Shown here: positions 1-6,495 of the stretch, one piece after another
Layout: every line of letters begins with the position of its first letter
Numbering within the stretch: the first letter of the stretch is position 1
From: Proteiniphilum sp.
GTDB taxonomy: Bacteria; Bacteroidota; Bacteroidia; Bacteroidales; Dysgonomonadaceae
Direction of reading: 5' to 3'
Assembly (NCBI GenBank): GCA_031284475.1
Contig: JAISZV010000283.1
Location: 1 to 14,122 of the forward strand
Length of the DNA: 14,122 nucleotides
Notes under the pieces: generated by a model
What the model saw: the letters and a program-made list of their open reading frames with translations, nothing else
The model's database searches: none
What the model was told of the DNA's origin: nothing
Position numbers and translations under genes: made by a program

Positions 1-1
1 A

Positions 2-1528
<1,527 letters not shown>

Positions 1529-1537
1529 AAACCCACA

Positions 1538-3538
1538 ATGGATAAAAATACAGTCACAGGATTGCTGCTTATCACAGCCATCATCATTGCCTTTACAATT
1601 TATAACAGGCCCAACCGCGAACAGATAGAAGCGCAGCAGCGTATGCGCGATTCCGTCGCAATGGTGGAAGCGGAACGCGCCCAACTCCAGGCGCACCAAA
1701 ACGATGCGAACGCGCCACAGCCCGTTACCGCCCTGCCTGACGCCGGCAATACCGTAGCGGATTTTTTCAGCGCAGGTGTTCCGCCGTCTTCCGCGGAAAC
1801 GAATATCGTATCTACGCCTGAACAAAGCGCGGACTCCATGGCCCTTGCCTCGCAACCGGCGCTCCCTGCACGGGAAGAAACCGTCGTTCTCGAAAACGAA
1901 AAGATACGGATACTCCTCAGTACGCGCGGCGGCTCCATACAGTCTGTACAACTCAAGGAATACCTCCATTATTCGGGAGAAAACCTGCTGCTGTTCGACG
2001 GACGCAACGAAGCGCGCTTTAATCTCAACCTTTTTAACCGCAACAGCGTCCGTCTTTCCACCGAGGATCAACTTTTTACGCCTGTTCCCGGCGACGGCGG
2101 ACATTCCGTCGCCATGCGCCTGCAACAAGCGCCCGGACAATATATCGACTTTGTTTATACCCTTCCGCCCGATGAATATATGATGGATTTTGAGGTGCGG
2201 CTGGCAGGAATGAAAAACGGCCTTCACCCCGAAAGCCTCACCAATTTCCGTATGAACTGGGAGCAGAAGATACGCCAACAGGAGAAAGGACGTACTTTTG
2301 AAACCCGCTTCACCCGCATCCACTATAAATATGACAAGCAGGATGTACAGAAAATGAGCGAATCCAAAAATGACCGCAAGGAACTCTCCGAACCGCTCAA
2401 ATGGTTCTCTTTCAAAGACCAGTACTTCACTTCCGTCATCATCGGTAAGGAGCCTTTCAACAACACTATACTCAGCTCGGAGGTGCTTACCGGCGCCGGT
2501 TATACAAAACACTACAAGGCCGAAGGGTGGGCGCCCGCCGTAATAAACCCCGACAGCGACCTGATCACCGCCGGATTCAACTACTATTTCGGGCCGGTAC
2601 ATTACAATACGCTCAAGGCTTACGACAAAGATATTGCCGACAGCGCCGGCAAACTGCAACTGGAAGAAAACGTGTACCTCGGCTATCGCTGGCTTAGTTG
2701 GGTGAACAAATGGTTCGTTATTCCCGTCTTCAACTATTTCCTCTCTCTCAATTGGGGCATGGGACTTATCATCCTCATCCTTACCCTTATGGTGAAATTG
2801 ATCACCCTGCCGCTTACTTACAAATCGTTCATGTCGTCGGCAAAAATGAGGGTGCTTCGTCCGCAGATACAGGAACTGGAAAAGAAATTTCCCGGCAACG
2901 AGCAGGAAATGATGATGAAACGCCAGCAGGCCACTATGGCGCTTTACAACAAAGCAGGCGTCAACCCCATGAGCGGTTGCCTCCCCATGCTGATACAGAT
3001 GCCCGTGTTGTTGGCTCTCTTCTTTTTCTTCCCGGCCGCCATCGAGTTGCGGCAGCAGGGTTTCCTTTGGGCTGACGACCTCTCCACCTACGACGATTCC
3101 ATTATATCTTGGAGCGGTAATATTCCCCTTATCACCCGCTTCCTGGGAAATCATATCAGTTTGTTCTGCCTGCTGATGACCGTAGTCAACGTCTTCTATA
3201 ACAAGTATAATATGTCGATGACCGATACCGGTTCGCAGTCGATGCCCGGTATGAAGTACATGCCCGTCTTTATGTCTGTCTTCATGTTCTTCTTCCTCAA
3301 TTCCTATCCCGCCGGATTGAACTATTATTATTTTCTCTCCACGTTGATCACCATCGTGCTCACCCTTATCATGAAGCAGGCGATTGACGAAAATAAGATA
3401 CTGTCGCAGTTAGAGGCGAACAAGAAGAAACCCAAAAAGAAATCGGGCTTCATGGCGCGCCTTGAAGAGGCGCAAAAGATGCAGGAAAAGATGGCGCGCG
3501 AGAAGGCCAAAGAGAACGCCAAACGCAACTATCGCTAA
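1538..3538 (+). CDS. yidC: Membrane protein insertase YidC (YidC/Oxa1 family)
   Basis: YidC inserts and folds inner-membrane proteins, alone or with SecYEG. The 666 residues have the long bacterial layout: an N-terminal membrane anchor (about 7-22), a low-complexity Gln/Ala linker (about 30-110), and a periplasmic P1 beta domain (about 113-380). The conserved insertase core follows (about 393-615), with segments near 393-425, 480-500, 535-555, 573-590 and 592-612. Core landmarks are KSFMSSAKMRVLRPQ, the following amphipathic coiled coil, NPMSGCLPMLIQMPV and LNSYPAGLNYYYF. The C-terminal tail (about 628-666) is very rich in Lys and Arg and is likely to contact ribosomes. The ATG at 1538 is supported by the anchor starting almost at once and by the short gap to pyrG. 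A 564-codon open frame on the opposite strand (1460-3154) is a shadow of this gene. Confidence 0.97.
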   Translation: MDKNTVTGLLLITAIIIAFTIYNRPNREQIEAQQRMRDSVAMVEAERAQLQAHQNDANAPQPVTALPDAGNTVADFFSAGVPPSSAETNIVSTPEQSADSMALASQPALPAREETVVLENEKIRILLSTRGGSIQSVQLKEYLHYSGENLLLFDGRNEARFNLNLFNRNSVRLSTEDQLFTPVPGDGGHSVAMRLQQAPGQYIDFVYTLPPDEYMMDFEVRLAGMKNGLHPESLTNFRMNWEQKIRQQEKGRTFETRFTRIHYKYDKQDVQKMSESKNDRKELSEPLKWFSFKDQYFTSVIIGKEPFNNTILSSEVLTGAGYTKHYKAEGWAPAVINPDSDLITAGFNYYFGPVHYNTLKAYDKDIADSAGKLQLEENVYLGYRWLSWVNKWFVIPVFNYFLSLNWGMGLIILILTLMVKLITLPLTYKSFMSSAKMRVLRPQIQELEKKFPGNEQEMMMKRQQATMALYNKAGVNPMSGCLPMLIQMPVLLALFFFFPAAIELRQQGFLWADDLSTYDDSIISWSGNIPLITRFLGNHISLFCLLMTVVNVFYNKYNMSMTDTGSQSMPGMKYMPVFMSVFMFFFLNSYPAGLNYYYFLSTLITIVLTLIMKQAIDENKILSQLEANKKKPKKKSGFMARLEEAQKMQEKMAREKAKENAKRNYR

Positions 3539-3611
3539 CTCTGTTGAACTTATTTTTCCCATATTTGTTTTATTTAGCAAGTCAAACATTTACTTTTAAA
3601 AACATATTCAC

Positions 3612-3947
3612 ATGAGCCAGGAAGATAAAGTACTTGATTATGATGAGGATAATTCTCTGCGTTTTATACGGGAGAACCTACCTGAGGAGATGCAGGGCGA
3701 CCTCTCCGACGACGAGATCAACTACATTGTAGATCTTATTTATGACTTCTACGAAGAGAAAGGTTATCTCGATGAGAACGACGACGATTCTGAGATTGAG
3801 ATCGATGAAGAAGAACTTTTGGAATATATCTACGAGAATACCCGCAAGAACAAAGATATAATAGGACGAGATTATACTGACGAGCAGATAGAAGCTATCG
3901 TAGCAGGTGAATTAGCCTATTGCGACACGCTCAATCTGTTTGAATAA
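3612..3947 (+). CDS. Small highly acidic conserved protein, function unknown
   Basis: I recognise the general look of a Bacteroidales conserved hypothetical protein but no functional family. It has 111 residues, of which 38 are Asp or Glu and only 8 are Lys or Arg, giving a net charge near -30. It has no signal peptide and no membrane segment, so it is presumably cytoplasmic. The N-terminal part (about 15-55) looks helical with regular hydrophobic positions (INYIVDLIYDFYEEKGYL). An Asp/Glu-rich stretch follows (56-70), then a second helical part (72-111) containing one Cys. It lies 73 bases after yidC and 29 bases before the OmpA-like lipoprotein gene on the same strand, so it is probably transcribed with the latter. 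A weak promoter-like box (CAtaTTTG at 3560-3567) precedes it, but no well-spaced -33 box is visible. The charge could suit a nucleic-acid mimic or a partner of basic proteins, but nothing in the sequence proves this. Confidence 0.85.
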   Translation: MSQEDKVLDYDEDNSLRFIRENLPEEMQGDLSDDEINYIVDLIYDFYEEKGYLDENDDDSEIEIDEEELLEYIYENTRKNKDIIGRDYTDEQIEAIVAGELAYCDTLNLFE

Positions 3948-3976
3948 ACCAAAATAATTAATTAAAACAACGAATT

Positions 3977-4657
3977 ATGAAACAATTTTCAAAATTATTT
4001 TTCATTGGCCTTTTAGGAGGCGCATTGGTATTATCCGGTTGTGGAGCAAGCAATACGGTGAAAGGCGGAGGGATCGGCGCAGGAGCCGGCGCAGCTGTAG
4101 GCGCAGGGATAGGCGCTATTTTCGGAGGAGGTAAAGGCGCTGCCTGGGGCGCCGGTATAGGCGCGGTGCTGGGAGGATCTACAGGCGCCATTATCGGTAA
4201 AAAAATGGACAAGCAGGCCGCTGAACTGGCGCAGATAGAAGGTGCTCAGGTGGAGAAAGTCAACGAAGGCGAGGCCATCAAAGTTACATTCGATTCGGGC
4301 ATTCTTTTCGCTACCAATTCGAATACGCTGAATACCGCTTCCCGTACGTCGCTCGACAAATTTGCCGCTTCACTGCAAAACAACCTTGATACCGACGTAA
4401 AGATTTACGGCCATACCGACAGTACCGGTAGCGACGCTATCAACAACCCGCTATCGCAACGCCGGGCCGAATCGGTATATAATTATCTCGTATCAAAAGG
4501 AGTTTCCGGTAGCCGTTTGGTATCCGAAGGCTTCGGTTCCACACAACCCATTGCAGACAACAACACTACGGTAGGCCGTACACAGAACCGCCGAGTGGAG
4601 ATTTATATTCTCCCTAACGAAAAAATGATACGCGAAGCGCAGGAACAGGGGCGATAA
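3977..4657 (+). CDS. OmpA-family lipoprotein with glycine-zipper segment
   Basis: This is an outer-membrane lipoprotein predicted to tether the envelope to peptidoglycan. The 226 residues begin with a type II signal peptide whose lipobox is LSGC, with lipidated Cys22. Residues about 29-75 form a Gly/Ala-rich glycine-zipper segment (repeats like GAGIGAIFGGG and GAGIGAVLGG), able to enter or cross a membrane. Residues about 101-211 are a complete OmpA C-terminal domain: VTFDSGILF, then GHTDSTGS with the peptidoglycan-binding Asp148, then LSQRRAESV with the conserved Arg, and finally NRRVEIYI. The short tail is charged. The domain order matches the YiaD-type family of OmpA lipoproteins more closely than classical Pal, which lacks the zipper. 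It follows the acidic protein gene by 29 bases and is followed 49 bases later by a strong intrinsic terminator. Confidence 0.93.
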   Translation: MKQFSKLFFIGLLGGALVLSGCGASNTVKGGGIGAGAGAAVGAGIGAIFGGGKGAAWGAGIGAVLGGSTGAIIGKKMDKQAAELAQIEGAQVEKVNEGEAIKVTFDSGILFATNSNTLNTASRTSLDKFAASLQNNLDTDVKIYGHTDSTGSDAINNPLSQRRAESVYNYLVSKGVSGSRLVSEGFGSTQPIADNNTTVGRTQNRRVEIYILPNEKMIREAQEQGR

Positions 4658-4676
4658 GCTCATTGTGCCGTTTAAA

Positions 4677-4684
4677 TTACTTTG
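4677..4684 (+). promoter_or_regulatory. Possible -7 box upstream of the msrC-like gene
   Basis: TTacTTTG differs by one base from the Bacteroidota -7 consensus TAnnTTTG. No TTTG or TTG stands 19-21 bases upstream; the nearest TTG, at 4663-4665, is only 11 bases away. If used, transcription would start near 4690 and would pass through the terminator hairpin at 4707-4740 before reaching the reductase gene. This is a weak call. Confidence 0.3.
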
Positions 4685-4706
4685 TACTTCATAGTAAAAT
4701 TTAAGG

Positions 4707-4740
4707 ATCGTTTTGCCTGTGAAGGCGGAACGATTTTTTT
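4707..4740 (+). terminator. Strong intrinsic terminator (or leader attenuator)
   Basis: An 11-bp stem pairs ATCGTTTTGCC (4707-4717) with GGCGGAACGAT (4724-4734). Two of the pairs are G-U, the loop is TGTGAA, and the right arm runs straight into a T tract ending at 4740. It lies 49 bases after the stop of the OmpA-like gene and is the natural end of that unit. Only 35 bases separate it from the next start codon (4776). Confidence 0.85.
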
Positions 4741-4775
4741 CACCCGGAAATTTTTACCCGGAAAATAGAGAAACC

Positions 4776-5249
4776 ATGGCAGAAGATTTACATCTCCCGT
4801 ACGGAATATCCAAAGAAGAAACCTATCAGGCGCTTCTCCCTCAATTGCAGGCGTTGACGGAGGGAGAAACCGATCTCATTGCCAATATGGGCAATATTGC
4901 GTCAGCGCTCAAGGGAGCGTTCGGTTTTTTCTGGATCGGTTTTTACCGGGCAGCGGACGATCAATTGCTGCTCGGCCCTTTTCAAGGCCCGGTAGCCTGT
5001 ACCCGTATCGCCTATGGCAAGGGCGTCTGCGGTACCGCCTGGAAGGAGGGGCGTACCCTTATAGTACCCGATGTGGCGCGGTTTCCCGGCCATATTGCTT
5101 GTAACGGTTTATCCCGTTCCGAGATCGTTGTTCCGGTGAAGCGCAACGGTTCGGTTATCGCTGTGTTGGACGTTGACAGCGACCTGCCCGCTCATTTCGA
5201 TGAGATCGACGCCCGCTATCTGAAAAAAATATGTGAACTTTTCCGTTAA
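4776..5249 (+). CDS. msrC: Free methionine-(R)-sulfoxide reductase (GAF-domain fRMsr)
   Basis: The enzyme reduces free L-methionine-(R)-sulfoxide to methionine, using cysteine thiols and thioredoxin as reductant, and protects the cytoplasm from oxidative damage. The 157 residues are essentially one GAF domain, close to the 165 residues of E. coli YebR/MsrC. Three family cysteines are present with the E. coli spacing of 10 and 24 residues: Cys75 in GPVACTRI, Cys85 in GKGVCGTAW and Cys109 in GHIACNG. Cys109 corresponds to the catalytic residue and Cys85 to the resolving one. Other landmarks are FFWIGFYR, PFQGP and AVLDVDSD. The ATG at 4776 was chosen over an in-frame TTG at 4713 because the longer form would start inside the terminator hairpin and add residues that the family lacks. 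It stands alone between a terminator and the tRNA promoter. The symbol follows family usage. Confidence 0.92.
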   Translation: MAEDLHLPYGISKEETYQALLPQLQALTEGETDLIANMGNIASALKGAFGFFWIGFYRAADDQLLLGPFQGPVACTRIAYGKGVCGTAWKEGRTLIVPDVARFPGHIACNGLSRSEIVVPVKRNGSVIAVLDVDSDLPAHFDEIDARYLKKICELFR

Positions 5250-5265
5250 TTTTTCTCTCCGATAT

Positions 5266-5296
5266 TTTGTGGAAACGAAACAAAAAAGTACCTTTG
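5266..5296 (+). promoter_or_regulatory. Bacteroidota housekeeping promoter for the tRNA-Gly unit
   Basis: A TTTG at 5266-5269 is followed after 19 bases by TAccTTTG at 5289-5296, an exact fit to the Bacteroidota -33/-7 consensus including spacing. Transcription should start near 5303, about 28 bases before the tRNA-Gly fragment and about 138 bases before the intact tRNA gene. No other promoter is visible between the two. Confidence 0.8.
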
Positions 5297-5330
5297 CGCA
5301 GCAATTACAAAAGTAGCTCTCTTTTTTATT

Positions 5331-5366
5331 GCGGAAATAGCTCGGTTGGTAGAGCATAACCTTGCC
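5331..5366 (+). pseudogene. 5' fragment of tRNA-Gly(GCC), cut off at the anticodon
   Basis: These 36 bases match the first 36 bases of the intact tRNA-Gly at 5441-5476 with one mismatch (G at 5344 against A at 5454 in the D arm). The match also covers the five bases TTATT before each copy. It contains the 5' acceptor strand, the whole D arm and the 5' anticodon stem, and ends exactly after the GCC anticodon triplet. The 3' anticodon strand, the T arm and the 3' acceptor strand are missing, so it cannot be a working tRNA by itself. It lies in the predicted 5' leader of the intact gene's transcript. Confidence 0.85.
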
Positions 5367-5384
5367 CCAAAAAGGAAAAGGAAA

Positions 5385-5398
5385 CTAACCTTGGCAAG
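5385..5398 (+). repeat. Copy of the tRNA-Gly anticodon arm in inverted orientation
   Basis: The 14 bases CTAACCTTGGCAAG are the exact reverse complement of 5471-5484 in the intact tRNA-Gly. Because that arm is almost a perfect palindrome, the stretch can also be read as a forward copy with the central C changed to G. Its last six bases (GGCAAG) can pair with CTTGCC at 5361-5366 of the upstream tRNA fragment. Confidence 0.7.
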
Positions 5399-5440
5399 AA
5401 GTATCGGAATAGTGATTCCGGTAAAATTTTAGATATTATT

Positions 5441-5513
5441 GCGGAAATAGCTCAGTTGGTAGAGCATAACCTTGCCAAGGTTAGGGTCGCGGGTTCGAGT
5501 CCCGTTTTCCGCT
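5441..5513 (+). tRNA. tRNA-Gly (anticodon GCC)
   Basis: This is a complete 73-base cloverleaf. The acceptor GCGGAAA (5441-5447) pairs with TTTCCGC (5506-5512), with discriminator T at 5513. The D arm lies in 5450-5465. The anticodon stem TAACC/GGTTA encloses loop TTGCCAA with anticodon GCC at 5474-5476. The variable loop is GGGTC, and the T arm GCGGG/CCCGT has loop TTCGAGT. The 3' CCA is not encoded, so it must be added after transcription, as is usual in Bacteroidota. A promoter lies upstream at 5266-5296 and an intrinsic terminator downstream at 5537-5574. Confidence 0.97.
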
Positions 5514-5536
5514 CAAAAAATACACAATAAAGGACA

Positions 5537-5574
5537 ATGCCTTTCAAACTACTGTTTGAAAGGTATTTTTTTTA
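5537..5574 (+). terminator. Intrinsic terminator of the tRNA-Gly unit
   Basis: A perfect 10-bp stem CCTTTCAAAC/GTTTGAAAGG (5540-5549 and 5554-5563) has a 4-base loop and can be extended by three pairs (ATG with TAT, one of them G-U). It is followed by eight T. It begins 24 bases after the tRNA. Confidence 0.92.
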
Positions 5575-5683
5575 TTTATCAGTCTCAAGTGAAAGACAAA
5601 ATAAAACCATACCAGGACTTATATGACTGGTTATCAATTATCTTATTCCTTAATCAAAATAATGTTTAATTTATTATTTGTAC

Positions 5684-5890
5684 AACAGTTATTGCACGAG
5701 CAAAACAACAGTGCGTGACTCGTGCAACAGCGTGGAATGAGCAAAACAACAGTGCGTGACTCGTGCAATAGCGTGGAATGAGCAAAACAATAGTGCGTGG
5801 CTCGTGCAACAGCGTGGAATGAGCAAAACAGCAGTGCGTGGCTCGTGCGACAACGTAGCACGAGTAAAACAACGGTGCGTGGCTCGTGCT
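5684..5890. repeat. Tandem array of 41-bp repeats, about 4.7 copies
   Basis: Four full 41-base units start at 5698, 5739, 5780 and 5821, and a fifth, partial one starts at 5862; a weak partial unit precedes the first. Each unit opens with GAG(C/T)AAAAC, has TGCGTG(A/G)CTCGTGC in the middle and, except the last full copy, ends in GCGTGGAAT. Substitutions are few (mostly C/T and A/G) and there are no indels. The outer borders carry GCACGAG, which can pair with CTCGTGC in the same unit: TTGCACGAG at 5692-5700 pairs with CTCGTGCAA at 5719-5727 over 9 bp. The period is not a multiple of three, so the open frames through the array are accidental. It sits between two converging units, the tRNA-Gly unit and the GH97-sigma unit. 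A GC-rich hairpin GCCGC-AA-GCGGC (5896-5907) follows. There are no spacers, so it is not a CRISPR array. Bases 5575-5683 show no feature. Confidence 0.9.
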
Positions 5891-5920
5891 ACTCCGCCGC
5901 AAGCGGCAAAGAATTAAACC

Positions 5921-6484
5921 TTAAGAGATTAAAATAAAAAACAGGATTACAAGAAAATCTTTCAGAGATAACCTTAATTGAGAAAGCGCTTTGGATATAT
6001 GAAATTCGATGGCTTTCAGGCTGAGGTTCATCTTTTCGGCGACCTCTTTATATGAAAATCCCTGAAAGCGGTTTAAGATAAATATTTGTCGTGTTTTTAC
6101 GGGGAGTTTATTCAATGCTGTGCTTATGATCCGTTCTATCTCTTCGGAGAACAGAAAATCGGGATTGCACGCTTCCAGCGTACTGATTTTTGTCTGAAGC
6201 GCCCACTCGGAATGATTTCTCAATTCTTCTGTCACGCGTTGGCGAATTTGCTGGTGTTGCAGATGATTGAGGCACTTGTTTTTGATGATGGTCAGAATAT
6301 AAGCGGGAGGGTTGGTTTCCATCGACAGGCGTTCCCTGTTTTCCCAATAATTTGTAAATGCTTCCGACGCAAAATCTTCGGCAACGGGTATCTCTTTTAC
6401 GTATCCCTCCGCAAAACGGACAAACCGTGAGTAGTACTCATTAAACAGTTGATTAAACGCCTGTATGTCGGAATACCTTTCCAT
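5921..6484 (-). CDS. ECF-type RNA polymerase sigma-70 factor, no anti-sigma gene beside it
   Basis: This is an alternative sigma factor that would direct RNA polymerase to a small regulon. The 187 residues show sigma region 2 at about 8-75 (FNEYYSRFVRFAEGYV, EDFASEAFTNYWENR, YILTIIKNKCLNHL). Region 4 lies at about 115-170, with INxxLNKLPVKTRQIF-like spacing and the helix-turn-helix FSYKEVAEKMNLSLKAIEFH. The last 13 residues are very hydrophobic (LVILFFILIS), as in many Bacteroidales ECF factors. It starts 11 bases after the GH97 stop codon and has the SD-like AGGGAAG just before its ATG, so it is probably cotranscribed with that gene. In Bacteroidota such factors usually precede a FecR-like anti-sigma gene and a SusC/SusD pair. 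None follows here; the next sequence is the 41-bp repeat array. Confidence 0.92.
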   Translation of the reverse strand: MERYSDIQAFNQLFNEYYSRFVRFAEGYVKEIPVAEDFASEAFTNYWENRERLSMETNPPAYILTIIKNKCLNHLQHQQIRQRVTEELRNHSEWALQTKISTLEACNPDFLFSEEIERIISTALNKLPVKTRQIFILNRFQGFSYKEVAEKMNLSLKAIEFHISKALSQLRLSLKDFLVILFFILIS

Positions 6485-6495
6485 TACTTCCCTGC

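Noticed and set aside
5331..5513. tRNA-Gly as the attachment site of a present integrated element
   Set aside because: Integrated elements usually duplicate the 3' end of the tRNA, but here the 5' half is duplicated. Only 74 bases separate the copies and there is no integrase gene in the window. A past scar remains possible and is noted in the findings.
5472..5669. 65-codon plus-strand frame starting inside the tRNA-Gly
   Set aside because: It begins in the tRNA and runs through the terminator hairpin, so it cannot be a sensible gene.
5684..5890. The 41-bp array as a CRISPR array
   Set aside because: The repeats are contiguous with no unique spacers, and no cas gene is nearby.
5643..5902. 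Two minus-strand frames through the 41-bp repeats giving Cys/His-rich peptides
   Set aside because: The period of 41 is not divisible by three, the frames have no ribosome binding site, and the peptides are just the repeat read in shifting frames.
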